Positions 41,368 to 50,358 of a stretch of DNA of 64,000 nucleotides are shown piece after piece (positions within the stretch are counted from its first letter, which is position 1; each line of letters opens with the position of its first letter). Position numbers and translations under genes: made by a program. Origin of the DNA: Acidobacteriota bacterium (GTDB taxonomy: Bacteria; Acidobacteriota; Terriglobia; Terriglobales; Acidobacteriaceae). The DNA lies in NCBI GenBank assembly GCA_021851335.1, contig JAJZEA010000001.1, forward strand, positions 62,001 to 126,000, given 5' to 3'. The notes under the pieces were generated by a model. It was not told the DNA's origin. It did no database searches and saw nothing but the letters and a program-made list of their open reading frames with translations.

Positions 41368-42807
41368 TCATTCATTTTGTGCGCGTCGAGAAATTTGCTG
41401 CGCCGACGAACGCTGGAGTCGTGGGAGGCTCAATTCCATGGTGGTTCCTTCATCGAGGATGCTGTGCACCGTGATTGTTCCCCGCGCCTGATCGACGATG
41501 GCTTTGACGATGGCCAGACCAAGACCGGAGCCGCCGGTGAGGCGACTGCGCGAGGGGTCGCCACGCCAGAAACGATCAAAGATATGCTCGATATCCTGCG
41601 GTGCGATTCCCGGTCCTTGATCATGAACGGTCACCGCGACACGCTCGTCGCAAAGATGGACGGAGAGTTGGACTGTGCCATGCGGACGGCAGTATTGGAT
41701 GGCGTTGTTGAGAAGGTTTTCCAGCATGATTTCCGCCTGAGACGAATCCATGGCAACAAAGGCCGATTCGCCAGCGAATTGAAGATGCACTGAACGCAGT
41801 TCCGCAAACGGTGCGAGCCTGTCGAGGACAAATTGCGCACTTCGGGCCAGGTCGATCTCGCAAATGTCTCCGGCAGTGTTGACGGAATTTTCCGCGCTGG
41901 CCAAAGTCAGCATCTGCTGTACGAGGTATTCCAGCCGCAGAACATCCTGCTGAATATTCTGAAGGCCGGACTGATACTCCGGCTGGGACCGCGGGCGAAG
42001 TGCAAGCAGTTGCAGGGAAGATTTGACGACGGCTACGGCAGTTTTCAATTCATGCGCGGCATCGCCGACGAAATGCTGCTGCTTGCGAAAGGACGATTCA
42101 AGACCGGCCAGGGAGCGCTCAATGGCAGCGACGACAGGCTGAAGCTCGGCAGTTTCCCGAGCGCGTTCAGGCACGGTCAGCTTCCAGGAACCAGCGGTGA
42201 CATTGGCAGCGCCGGCAGCCAGTCCTTCCAGCGGTTGCAAAGCGCTTCGCAGCGACCAGAGGAGCCAGAGCGCGGAAAGCACGATGACCAGCAGGCTGCT
42301 GCAAGCGTAGAAGAAAACTGTGTGAAGAATGTGGTGCCAGACGTGCTCGACCGGTGCCGCATAGAGAATGCGCACGTATCGAACGACACCGCCGCCCGGC
42401 TCTTCCGCATCGATTCTGCGACTGCCATCGAGAACCAGAACACGGTAGCGGCGATGATGGAGGAGCGTCATGTAGAACGTTCCGCTGGGAACATTGGCGG
42501 GTGCGTAAAGCTGGTCGGCAAGCGGAGTGGCGCCGAGCAGATGGCCACTGGCATCCTGCACGCGATACTGGTCGAAGCGTGGCGAGTGGATGTCGGCAAG
42601 ATCAAGCATCACGTTGTCATCTGTGTCTTCTGCATCCTGCACGGCACCCAGAACAGAGTCCGCACGACCACGGAGCATGATGTCAAACGAGTGAAAGACG
42701 GTATCGCGCTCGTGCAGGAACGCTACGGTGGAAAGAGCAAGCGCGGAGACCAGTTCAATGAGCAGGATGGCTGTAATCAGCGTGCGCTGGATGGAACGCA
42801 TCTTCAT
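41368..42807 (-). CDS. sensor histidine kinase, OmpR-partner type
   Basis: Membrane kinase of 479 residues. Two helices (about 8-30 and 162-186) enclose a periplasmic domain of about 130 residues. A HAMP linker, HisKA with GDAAHELKTAVAV (His252; Lys and Ala replace the usual Arg and Pro of HELRTP) and HATPase_c with ENLLNNAIQY, DQGPGIA, FDRFWRGD and GGSGLGLAIVK follow. The layout resembles CusS/QseC-like sensors of efflux operons. The start overlaps the regulator stop by four bases. Position immediately upstream of tolC-RND genes suggests it senses a substrate or damage caused by it. Confidence 0.93.
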   Translation of the reverse strand: MKMRSIQRTLITAILLIELVSALALSTVAFLHERDTVFHSFDIMLRGRADSVLGAVQDAEDTDDNVMLDLADIHSPRFDQYRVQDASGHLLGATPLADQLYAPANVPSGTFYMTLLHHRRYRVLVLDGSRRIDAEEPGGGVVRYVRILYAAPVEHVWHHILHTVFFYACSSLLVIVLSALWLLWSLRSALQPLEGLAAGAANVTAGSWKLTVPERARETAELQPVVAAIERSLAGLESSFRKQQHFVGDAAHELKTAVAVVKSSLQLLALRPRSQPEYQSGLQNIQQDVLRLEYLVQQMLTLASAENSVNTAGDICEIDLARSAQFVLDRLAPFAELRSVHLQFAGESAFVAMDSSQAEIMLENLLNNAIQYCRPHGTVQLSVHLCDERVAVTVHDQGPGIAPQDIEHIFDRFWRGDPSRSRLTGGSGLGLAIVKAIVDQARGTITVHSILDEGTTMELSLPRLQRSSAQQISRRAQNE

Positions 42808-43514
42808 GGAGCCGGCTCTGAACGATGGGCGGGAGTGTGGACTGGTGGGGCGAGCCGGTAGCCGCGCCCGCGCAGTGTCTCCAGACGAAGAGATTGTTCG
42901 GATTCTGTCAGTTTTTTGCGCAGGTTGGAGATATGCACTTCAATCACGTTGGAGTGATGTTCCCAGTTGAAATCGTAAAGATGTTCGAGCAGCTTCTGCT
43001 TGGAGATGACAACGCGTGGCCGATGCATGAAGTACTCGAGAATGCGAAACTCCGTGGGCGAAAGCGAAATGGATTCTTCGCCTTGAGTTACGGATTGTTC
43101 CAGAGTATTGAGTTCGATGTCGCCTATGCGCAGCACAGGGTGAGATACACCTTTGCCGCGACGTATGAGGGCTTTGGCGCGTGCTATCAGTTCGCCCAGA
43201 TCAAACGGCTTGGCGAGATAGTCATCTGCGCCGTCGTTGAGCAGGCCGATGATCGAAGACACGTCGGCGATGGCGGTGAGAATGAGGATCGGCGTGTGGT
43301 CACCGCGGCTGCGAATGTTGCGCAGCACATGGACGCCGCTCAAACCGGGAAGCATGAGGTCGAGGATGACGAGATCGTAGCTGGCCTGTTCGGCGAAGGA
43401 GGCTCCGGTATCGCCCGAATTTGCGATGTCTACAGCAAAGCCGGCAGCCTCGCGAAATGCGGAGGCAAGATTCTCCGCAAGCCGGATTTCGTCTTCGATG
43501 AGGAGAATGCGCAC
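42804..43514 (-). CDS. OmpR/PhoB-family response regulator
   Basis: Regulator of 236 residues, partner of the overlapping kinase. The receiver has E7-D8, phospho-acceptor D52 in LVILDLMLPG, and Lys in DDYLAKPF. The winged-helix domain has LSPTEFRILEYFMHRP, KLLEHLYDF and VIEVHISNLRKKL, ending ETLRGRGYRL. The GTG at 43514 places the receiver normally; upstream open codons run to 43706 but have no domain. Likely activates the downstream RND operon. Confidence 0.92.
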   Translation of the reverse strand: MRILLIEDEIRLAENLASAFREAAGFAVDIANSGDTGASFAEQASYDLVILDLMLPGLSGVHVLRNIRSRGDHTPILILTAIADVSSIIGLLNDGADDYLAKPFDLGELIARAKALIRRGKGVSHPVLRIGDIELNTLEQSVTQGEESISLSPTEFRILEYFMHRPRVVISKQKLLEHLYDFNWEHHSNVIEVHISNLRKKLTESEQSLRLETLRGRGYRLAPPVHTPAHRSEPAP

Positions 43515-43829
43515 AGAGTGATTATCCAACGGGAAAGCTGAAGATTGGCTGAAGGCGGATGCGATTGAGGAAAGAAATTTGCCGGGAAAAGGATGAAGAG
43601 GCTGCGCCGCATCGACGCGGCGGCAGTGCTGTCGGGAGTTGTCAAATTCAACCGCTGCAAGGGATTCGTAGAGATCCTGGTCTCGGGCGTGGGGAAGAGG
43701 ACACACTTCCGGCGCAGGAAAATTGGTTTTCGCAGATGCGGAGAGATTGTTTTTTGGTTAGGCTGATTGCGGTGTCTTGCCTGAGAAGACTCCTGTCTGA
43801 AGATTCAAGACAGTGCAAAAGGAGAAGAG
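43515..43829. other. divergent intergenic region, no gene
   Basis: About 315 bases between the efflux regulator (minus) and the propeller gene (plus), so both promoters should lie here. A small hairpin, CTGTCT/AGACAG (43793-43798 with 43808-43813), sits just before the ribosome-binding site of the plus gene. No clear -35/-10 pair or operator was recognised. Confidence 0.5.
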
Positions 43830-44882
43830 ATGTTGAAGGATGGATTGCTGCGAACTGTTGTGCTTGCATTTGCATGCTTACTGCTGTTGCCGTCGGTTCT
43901 GAAAGCACGGTCGATAGGAACGAGCGATGGCTATCGCGTGCTAAGCAAGTGGAAGATTGGCGGCGAAGGCGGGTGGGATTACATGTCCGTCGATCCAGTG
44001 ACGCGCGAGCTGTATGTGGCGCGTGGGCCGCACGTGCTGGTGCTGAACACAAGCACAGGCAAGGTGATTGCGGATATTACCGGGTTCAAAGGAACGCATG
44101 GCGTTGTCTTTGACAGCATGGGCAAGTTGGGCTACATCTCCGATGGTGGGTCGAATCAGGTGGCGGTGTTTGATCGGCATGCTCATGCCGTGCTGGCCAG
44201 GGTGAGCACAGGCGTCAATCCGGATGGTCTGTTGTATGAGCCGTTCACGAAGACGGTGTGGGCGTTTAATGGTCGCAGCCATAGTGCTACAGTGATCGAT
44301 ACGCGCGACAATAAGGTGTTGGTGACGATTGATTTGCCGGGGAAACCGGAGTTTCCTGCCTCCGATAGCAAAGGCTCGGTCTTTGTGAATATCGAAGACA
44401 AAAGCCTGCTGCAACATATTGACGCGAAGAGCATGAAAAAGCTGGAAGCATGGCCACTGGCTCCGTGCGAATCGCCGAGCGGACTGGCGATTGACGCACA
44501 GCATGAAAAGCTGTTTTCCGTCTGCGATGGCAAGGTGATGACGGTGACGAACGGAAAAAACGGCAAGGTGGAGGCGACGGTACCGATTGGCGACGGACCT
44601 GATGCGGCGGCATTTGATCCGATGCGCAAGCTGGTCTTCAGCTCGAACGGTGAAGGCAACCTCACGGTGGTGCGTCAGGATTCGCCGACGAAGTATTCCG
44701 TCATCGCCAATGTGCCGACGCAGCGCAGCGCGCGAACGATGGCGCTGGACGAAAAAACGGGCAGGATATATCTGGTTGCGGCCGAGTTTGGACCCCGCCC
44801 GAAGCCGACAGCAACCAATCCCCATCCTTGGCCGACGATTGTTCCGGGAAGCTTTACCGTGCTTGTTGTGGGCAAGGAATAG
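43830..44882 (+). CDS. exported YncE-like beta-propeller protein
   Basis: Protein of 350 residues with a signal peptide (VLAFACLLLLPSVLKA) and a YVTN/YncE-type seven-bladed propeller. Blades repeat the pattern GWDYMSVDPVTRELYVARGP, VVFDSMGKLGYISDGGSNQV, GVNPDGLLYEPFTKTVWAFN. AGGAG lies six bases before the ATG. Propellers of this kind bind proteins or DNA or carry enzyme activity; none can be chosen here. A strong terminator follows, and the upstream gene is divergent, so it is probably monocistronic. Confidence 0.85.
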   Translation: MLKDGLLRTVVLAFACLLLLPSVLKARSIGTSDGYRVLSKWKIGGEGGWDYMSVDPVTRELYVARGPHVLVLNTSTGKVIADITGFKGTHGVVFDSMGKLGYISDGGSNQVAVFDRHAHAVLARVSTGVNPDGLLYEPFTKTVWAFNGRSHSATVIDTRDNKVLVTIDLPGKPEFPASDSKGSVFVNIEDKSLLQHIDAKSMKKLEAWPLAPCESPSGLAIDAQHEKLFSVCDGKVMTVTNGKNGKVEATVPIGDGPDAAAFDPMRKLVFSSNGEGNLTVVRQDSPTKYSVIANVPTQRSARTMALDEKTGRIYLVAAEFGPRPKPTATNPHPWPTIVPGSFTVLVVGKE

Positions 44883-44886
44883 TAAA

Positions 44887-44997
44887 GAGCGTGTTTCAAA
44901 TATAGAGCGGTAACTTCGTCGCGGCTTGTCAGCCCGGCCTGGATGGCGGGTCTGATACGGGTGTTTTTTGACTTACGCGCATTTATAAAACACGCTC
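44887..44997. repeat. inverted repeat bounding a 111-base intergenic segment
   Basis: Perfect 10-base arms GAGCGTGTTT (44887-44896) and AAACACGCTC (44988-44997), beginning four bases after the propeller stop. The enclosed 91 bases hold no gene. It may be the remnant of a small mobile element or a long-range hairpin. Confidence 0.5.
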
Positions 44998-45020
44998 ATT
45001 GAGTTTTCAGGAAAACCCGG

Positions 45021-45050
45021 GCGAGAAGCGCGATGCGCTTCCCGCTTTTT
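45021..45050 (+). terminator. rho-independent terminator
   Basis: Stem 45021-45031 with 45035-45045 (one mismatch, three-base loop) followed by five T. It lies 20 bases upstream of the next start codon, so it could also attenuate the glycosyltransferase mRNA. Confidence 0.8.
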
Positions 45051-45069
45051 GGTGCAATAGTCTTGGTGT

Positions 45070-46179
45070 ATGCGTATTGTCTATTGCATCAGCACGCTGG
45101 CGATTGGCGGAGCGGAAAAGCAGGCGCTGCTGATTGCCGAGCAGATGCGCAAGCGGGGTCATGTTGTCCTGATCCTCGTGCTCTTTAGCAGCGCTTCAAT
45201 AGAGTTGGAGACGAAACTTCCAACGATGCGGCTGAACCAGCAGCGGAGCCTTGCGGGCTTTGTGCGTGCGTGGAGGACGGCCCGGTCGTTTCTGGCTGCT
45301 TTTGGTGCCGACATCATTCACAGTCATACGTATCCTGCGAATCTGTTTGCACGCCTGCTCCGCTTGAGTGGCACTTCCGGATGCGTGCTGAACACGTTTC
45401 ATAACGTCATAGAAGGAGGATGGTTTCGCCGACAGCTTGCTCGATCGACGCGGCGATGGATGTCCGCGGCGACGGCGGTGAGTGAGGCTGTGCGAGTCTG
45501 TGTCGTCGAGCAGAAACTTGCGGCCGTGGAGTTGATTCGCGTGATTCCAAATGGAATTCCGATTGAGGATTACCAGCCGGAGCCGAAGCTGCGTCGAGAG
45601 ACGCGTCGCGAACTGGGCGCGGAAGGGCGTTTTGTTTGGATCGCCATTGGACGAATCGCAAAAGCCAAGGATTATCCCAATCTGCTGCGTGCCTTTGCCC
45701 AGGTTCGCGAGAAGATGGTGGATTGTCAATTGTGGATTGTCGGCGGAGTGGGGCAGGATCGATATGAAGAGGAGAATCTGCGCCTGGCAGAGCAACTGAA
45801 GGGAGCTACAGGAGTACGGTGGCTGGGCACTCGGACGGATGTAGTATCGCTGCTGAATGCGGCGGATGCCTTTGTGCTTGCTTCCGCCTGGGAGGGCGCT
45901 CCGCTGGTGATCGCTGAAGCGATGGCGATGAAACTTCCTGTGGTTGCCACCGATGTTGGTGGCGTGGTGGAGATTCTGGACGAGTGTGGCGAAGTGGCGC
46001 CCGGAGCTGACAGCGCGGCTTTGGCGCAGGCGATGCTGAGGATTATGCAAAGCGAGCGTAAAGAGATTTTGCAGAGGACCGATGCGGGCCGCGCTCGCGT
46101 GGAACACTACTTTGCGATTGATCCAATTGCAACGCGCTGGGAAGCGTTCTATGGCGGGCTGGTTGAGCGGCAAGGATGA
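45070..46179 (+). CDS. glycosyltransferase family 4
   Basis: Retaining GT-B glycosyltransferase of 369 residues, acting in the cytoplasm on a nucleotide sugar. The N-terminal acceptor domain opens MRIVYCISTLAIGGAEKQ with the GGAE motif and contains IIHSHTYPANLFARL. The donor domain has VIPNGIPIEDY, WIAIGRIAKAKDYPNLL, VRWLGTRTDVVSLLNAADAF, and ASAWEGAPLVIAEAMAMKLPVVATDVGGVVEI with the E-x7-E region. The stop overlaps the next start (ATGA), so the two are coupled and probably act in the same glycan pathway. Confidence 0.94.
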   Translation: MRIVYCISTLAIGGAEKQALLIAEQMRKRGHVVLILVLFSSASIELETKLPTMRLNQQRSLAGFVRAWRTARSFLAAFGADIIHSHTYPANLFARLLRLSGTSGCVLNTFHNVIEGGWFRRQLARSTRRWMSAATAVSEAVRVCVVEQKLAAVELIRVIPNGIPIEDYQPEPKLRRETRRELGAEGRFVWIAIGRIAKAKDYPNLLRAFAQVREKMVDCQLWIVGGVGQDRYEEENLRLAEQLKGATGVRWLGTRTDVVSLLNAADAFVLASAWEGAPLVIAEAMAMKLPVVATDVGGVVEILDECGEVAPGADSAALAQAMLRIMQSERKEILQRTDAGRARVEHYFAIDPIATRWEAFYGGLVERQG

Positions 46180-47555
46180 TGAAGATGATTCGTGATGAGC
46201 GGGGGGCTTGCCGGCGTGATCTCGCCTGGCCCATGACAGCGGCTGCGGGAGTGCGCCTTCTGCTGCTACTGTTCATTGTTCATGCAACCGGTTTTGCGTC
46301 GATTCTGGCTGGCGACAGCAGGAGTTATCTGAAGCCTGGGTTGGCGATGATTCAACAAGGCTGCTTCTGTTCGGATGGTTTGCCGGAGATTGACCGTACG
46401 CCGGGCTATCCGTTTTTTGCCATGATGACGGGAAGCCTTTGGGGAGCGGTGCTGCTGACGGTGCTGGCACAGATTGGGCTTGCAGCGCTGAGTGTATGGC
46501 TGGTGAAACAGATCAGCTTCGAGATGCTGCGCGATGCGCGTGCCTCTGTTGCTGCGGCATGGCTGATGGCTCTGGAACCGCTGTCTATGGAGTACTCCTT
46601 GCGCGTACTTTCCGAGACGCTGTTTGTCTTTCTGTTGCTGCTTTTTCTGTGGGCGATATTGCGTTCCCTCGCAGAGCCAACGATGCAGAAGGTGGTGTTT
46701 GCCGCCGCTGTGCTGGCAGCGGCGGCCTATGTTCGTCCAATTGCATATTGGCTGGTGACGCCAGTGCTGTTTCTTTTGCTCATTCGGACAAAACTTCAAA
46801 GCGCTGAAGCGGGTCAAATGCAGTTGCAACGAGCGCATCGCTGGAAAGCTGTCGCGGTCTTCGTATTGGTTTTCCTTGCGTGGGTTGCTCCGTGGCAGAT
46901 TCGTAATCTGCGCGTAGCAAATTATGCCGGTTTTTCTTCGATTGCGGACAAGAACCTGTACTTCTATGAGGCAGGCGACGTGCTTGCGCGCGCGTCTCAC
47001 GAATCGCTGGAGGCATGGCAGGTGCAGGTGGGTAAGGACGATCACGCACGCTGGGCAATGCTGCATCCTGAGCAGATTTCGTGGCCGGAGACGCAGCGCA
47101 ATGCGTGGCTCCGCAGCGCGGGATTGCAGGTACTGCGTGCACATCCGTGGGCATTTGCGAGGAGTTATGTTTCAGGGGAGATCCGACTGCTGATTTCACC
47201 GGGCGCGTCTGAGTTGTTTCGGCTGACAGGGGTTCATTTGTCGGAAAATCCTAGTCGGAGCTGGAGACATTGGACTCGATTGCAGCGGATGGTGGCCGGG
47301 TGTATGGAAGTGTTTCTGCTGTTGCTTTATATTTTGGCGGGGCGCGCGCTGTTTGCCCTCAGCACGCGAAAAAGGAGCCGGGCAAGCCATGAAACGCTGT
47401 GGCTGCTGGTAGCGATTGCGTTGTATTTTCTGGCTGTTTCCGGTGGAGGACAGGCGGTCAGCCGTCTGCGGTTGCCGGTGATGCCGATTCTGTGCATTTT
47501 CGCCGGCGCGGGAATTGCGCTGACTGCAGAAAGTGGTGACCCCGGCAGGATTTGA
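46176..47555 (+). CDS. multi-pass membrane glycosyltransferase, GT39/ArnT-like
   Basis: Membrane protein of 459 residues with about ten hydrophobic segments. The first loop has GDSRSYLKPGLAM and IDRTPGYPFFAMMTG, the Asp and R-T-P-G-Y-P pattern of lipid-linked-sugar glycosyltransferases of the GT-C fold. SLRVLSETLFVFLLLLFLW and AAAYVRPIAYWLV are typical later helices. The coupling with the GT4 gene supports glycolipid or surface-glycan synthesis. Its last seven codons (SGDPGRI and the stop) run into the tRNA-Arg gene on the opposite strand. Confidence 0.85.
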   Translation: MMKMIRDERGACRRDLAWPMTAAAGVRLLLLLFIVHATGFASILAGDSRSYLKPGLAMIQQGCFCSDGLPEIDRTPGYPFFAMMTGSLWGAVLLTVLAQIGLAALSVWLVKQISFEMLRDARASVAAAWLMALEPLSMEYSLRVLSETLFVFLLLLFLWAILRSLAEPTMQKVVFAAAVLAAAAYVRPIAYWLVTPVLFLLLIRTKLQSAEAGQMQLQRAHRWKAVAVFVLVFLAWVAPWQIRNLRVANYAGFSSIADKNLYFYEAGDVLARASHESLEAWQVQVGKDDHARWAMLHPEQISWPETQRNAWLRSAGLQVLRAHPWAFARSYVSGEIRLLISPGASELFRLTGVHLSENPSRSWRHWTRLQRMVAGCMEVFLLLLYILAGRALFALSTRKRSRASHETLWLLVAIALYFLAVSGGGQAVSRLRLPVMPILCIFAGAGIALTAESGDPGRI

Positions 47556-47610
47556 ACCTGCGACCTCCGGTTTAGGAAACCGCTGCTCTATCCAGCTGAG
47601 CTACGGGGCC
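47534..47610 (-). tRNA. tRNA-Arg (anticodon CCU)
   Basis: A 77-base cloverleaf with encoded CCA. Acceptor stem GGCCCCG pairs with CGGGGTC (one G-U), the D arm is GCTC/GAGC, the anticodon loop TTCCTAA gives CCU, and the T arm is GCAGG TTCAAAT CCTGC. The outermost anticodon-stem pair looks mismatched (G-G). CCU reads the rare AGG codon. Confidence 0.97.
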
Positions 47611-47996
47611 ACATGTGCGCGGAAACCCACATTCGGATTGTACCGCAGATGCGAATTGAGGTACCGTCGATCGAAGCAGCAAGCAATCTTGGCCAGGCCG
47701 TTGTTGATGCCGGGGTTGTCGTGTGTTGTGTCCGGACGTGTGTCGGGTCCGGATTGGATAGGTGGAGATAGCAGCCGCTCCAGCAGCAGAACGCGCTGGA
47801 GCGGTTGCGCGGGTCGGCGAACTCCGGAAGCAGGAATTGTCCCGCAATATTCAATATGGAAGGACTGTAGCAGGGAGCCGTGTGATTGTGGATTCCATGG
47901 CTGGGACAACACGCTTATTGCTCCGTACACTGAGATATGGAAGACAGCTCGGAATAAGACTGGGTACTGCCAGGCATCTTCGGCAAGGAGGAGCCG
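47611..47996. other. 386-base intergenic region, no gene recognised
   Basis: Two perfect inverted repeats are present: TCCGGAC/GTCCGGA (47731-47737 with 47747-47753) and CCGCTCCAG/CTGGAGCGG (47775-47783 with 47796-47804). Neither is followed by a T-run. The promoter of the minus-strand tRNA should lie at the left side and that of the plus-strand membrane gene at the right. Confidence 0.5.
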
Positions 47997-48983
47997 GTGA
48001 TCGTGGCAGGCTCGTTGCGGCGGCTGTTTTCCTGCGAGAGAATTCTGCTTATGCATTCTGGTTTGTCCATGCCTGCTCTCCGTGCCGAAGCTCTGGCCCT
48101 TTTGTTTGTGGTCGTGATTGCAGCGCTGGCCTTTCATTCCGGAGTGATTCTGTTTCTATTTCCGGAGCTTGCAGCTTTGTCTCATGAAGTGTTTACGCGT
48201 CCACATGGGTCGTGGGCGCAGCAGCCGGTTCGGATTGTGCTGACGCCGCTGCTGGCCGGGATTGTGGGATTATGGGTGAGTCGCCATTTTGCCTACGGGG
48301 TGTTCCCCGTTTTGATCATCGTGTCTGCCAGTCTGGCGATTCTTCTTCTGCTACGTTCGCAGATTGCGCCGGCATTCTCCGCCGGACTGCTGCCGCTGGC
48401 GCTGCATGAAACCAGCTGGATGTATCCGGTAGCGATTCTGGTGGGTCTGCTGTCCCTGGTGATGGTACTGCGACTGTGGATTGCGCTGGGATTAGGGGCG
48501 CAGTCGCAAGAGAATGCATTGGAGGATGCACTTGAGCGTCTGCCACACTCCCGTATCGGTCTTGTACACATGGGCGTATTTGTGGTTGTCCTTGCATGGC
48601 TGGGGCAATCTACCGGTCACGCGCTCATCCTCTTTCCGCCGCTGGTTGTCATGTCCTATGAGGCATTAGGTCATCCCGAAGTGCCGGGGTGGCTCCGGCA
48701 TCCATCTCTGTTTCCGCTGGTGTGTGTCCTGGCTGCACTGGTGGGCATTGGGACGATTCGCTTGCTGGGGCCAGGTGTGTCTGGAGTTACGCTCACGCTT
48801 GCGCTGTCCATGCTGATGCTGCATTTCTCCCGGCTGCACATGCCTCCCGTGCTTGCCATCGGGCTGATTCCATATATCTTGCCCCACCCTGATTTCTGGT
48901 ATCCGCTGGCGGTTGCCCTGGGTACTGGCACGCTGATGTTCTGGTATGTGCTGCGTATGCGGCTGGAGCCTGGGAGGGGCTGA
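47997..48983 (+). CDS. polytopic membrane protein, possibly HPP-like
   Basis: Protein of 328 residues with about eight to ten hydrophobic segments, arranged as two halves of similar pattern. AAGGAGG lies five bases before the GTG start. The end of the second half, LHMPPVLAIGLIPYILPHPDFW, recalls the HPP-family motif (HPP followed by a Gly/Ala/Leu helix), and the first half has SAGLLPLALHETSW at the equivalent place. Function is unknown; some HPP relatives transport nitrite. A helical spacer with charged residues (QSQENALEDALERLPHS) separates the halves. ispG follows 108 bases later on the same strand. Confidence 0.65.
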   Translation: MIVAGSLRRLFSCERILLMHSGLSMPALRAEALALLFVVVIAALAFHSGVILFLFPELAALSHEVFTRPHGSWAQQPVRIVLTPLLAGIVGLWVSRHFAYGVFPVLIIVSASLAILLLLRSQIAPAFSAGLLPLALHETSWMYPVAILVGLLSLVMVLRLWIALGLGAQSQENALEDALERLPHSRIGLVHMGVFVVVLAWLGQSTGHALILFPPLVVMSYEALGHPEVPGWLRHPSLFPLVCVLAALVGIGTIRLLGPGVSGVTLTLALSMLMLHFSRLHMPPVLAIGLIPYILPHPDFWYPLAVALGTGTLMFWYVLRMRLEPGRG

Positions 48984-49091
48984 TTGGCGGAATTTCGAGA
49001 GCTTGTCGCAGGCGATTGTGGCGTACGTTATCGCAGCCGGTCCTCACGGTTCATGACATTCGGTGCAGAGAACAGGTAAACTCAAGGTAGT

Positions 49092-50318
49092 ATGGCAGAG
49101 ATTCAGCGTCGCAAGTCGGTGACCGTTAAGGTCGGTTCGGTTCGAGTTGGCTGGGAAGTTCCGGTCGTCGTGCAGTCGATGACAAACACGGACACGGCAG
49201 ATGTCCCATCCACAATAGACCAGGTGGAAGCGCTGGCTCTGGCCGGGTCAGAGATTGTACGCGTCACAGTGAACAACGAAGACGCCGCGGCTGCGGTGCC
49301 GAAGATCGTGGAAGGGCTGTCCAGGCGCGGCATCACGGTGCCGATTGTCGGCGATTTTCACTACAACGGTCACTTGCTGCTGTCGAAGTTTCCCGGCTGC
49401 GCGGAGACGCTGGCCAAGTATCGCATCAATCCCGGCAATGTTTCGATCGGACGCAAGGACGACGACAACTTTCGCACCATGGTCGAGGTTGCGGTTCGAT
49501 ATCAGAAGCCGGTGAGGATTGGCGTAAATTGGGGTTCGCTGGATCAGGCGCTGCTGACGCGCATGATGGACGAGAACAGCAAGAGCGCAACGCCCAGGCC
49601 GGCGCGCGACGTAATGATGGAGGCGATGGTCGTTTCCGCGCTGGACAATGCTGCGGCTGCCGAGCGCTACGGCCTGCGACGCGACCAGATCATTCTTTCC
49701 GCCAAGGTGAGCGGAGTGCGGGACCTGATTGATGTGTACACGAATCTGGCTGCGCGTTGCGACCATGCGCTGCATCTGGGGCTGACCGAAGCCGGGATGG
49801 GATCGAAGGGGATTGTGGCCTCGGCTGCGGGACTTGCTCCACTGCTGCTGGCCGGTATTGGCGATACGATTCGCGTGAGCCTGACGCCTGCTCCGGGTGG
49901 GGCGCGCACGGAAGAAGTGCACGTGGCGCAGCAGATCCTGCAATCGCTGGGGATTCGCAGCTTCATGCCGCAGGTGACAAGTTGCCCCGGCTGCGGGCGC
50001 ACCACCAGCACCTACTTTCAGGAACTTGCCGAGCAGATTCAGGGCTATCTGCGGACCTCGATGCCGGAGTGGCGAAAGCATTATCCTGGCGTGGAAGAGC
50101 TGAAGCTGGCGGTGATGGGCTGCGTGGTCAACGGCCCCGGTGAATCGAAGCACGCGAATCTCGGCATCAGCCTTCCGGGAACGTTTGAAGAGCCGAAAGC
50201 GCCGGTGTATGTGGACGGCAAGCTTTTCACGACTCTGCGTGGCGACAACATCGTGAATGAGTTCAAGGAGATTCTGGACCGTTACGTCGTCGAGCACTAC
50301 GGCACGGTGCTGGCGTAG
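49092..50318 (+). CDS. ispG: 4-hydroxy-3-methylbut-2-en-1-yl diphosphate synthase
   Basis: IspG/GcpE, the iron-sulfur enzyme of the MEP pathway that reduces MEcPP to HMBPP for isoprenoid synthesis. The 408 residues form a TIM barrel ([48 protein letters not shown]) and a C-terminal [4Fe-4S] domain. Cluster ligands are Cys298 and Cys301 in [10 protein letters not shown] and Cys344 in [10 protein letters not shown], with Glu as fourth ligand. The stretch between the second and third Cys (43 residues) seems about ten longer than in E. coli as I remember it. It is the bacterial short form. No other MEP gene is adjacent. Confidence 0.96.
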   Translation: MAEIQRRKSVTVKVGSVRVGWEVPVVVQSMTNTDTADVPSTIDQVEALALAGSEIVRVTVNNEDAAAAVPKIVEGLSRRGITVPIVGDFHYNGHLLLSKFPGCAETLAKYRINPGNVSIGRKDDDNFRTMVEVAVRYQKPVRIGVNWGSLDQALLTRMMDENSKSATPRPARDVMMEAMVVSALDNAAAAERYGLRRDQIILSAKVSGVRDLIDVYTNLAARCDHALHLGLTEAGMGSKGIVASAAGLAPLLLAGIGDTIRVSLTPAPGGARTEEVHVAQQILQSLGIRSFMPQVTSCPGCGRTTSTYFQELAEQIQGYLRTSMPEWRKHYPGVEELKLAVMGCVVNGPGESKHANLGISLPGTFEEPKAPVYVDGKLFTTLRGDNIVNEFKEILDRYVVEHYGTVLA

Positions 50319-50358
50319 CCTGCGGCAAAGATCGTAGCCGCAATCAGCGCTGGAAAAG

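Noticed and set aside
44968-44989. Promoter TTGACT..TATAAA upstream of the glycosyltransferase gene
   Set aside because: The spacing is only 10 bases, far from the 16-18 needed.
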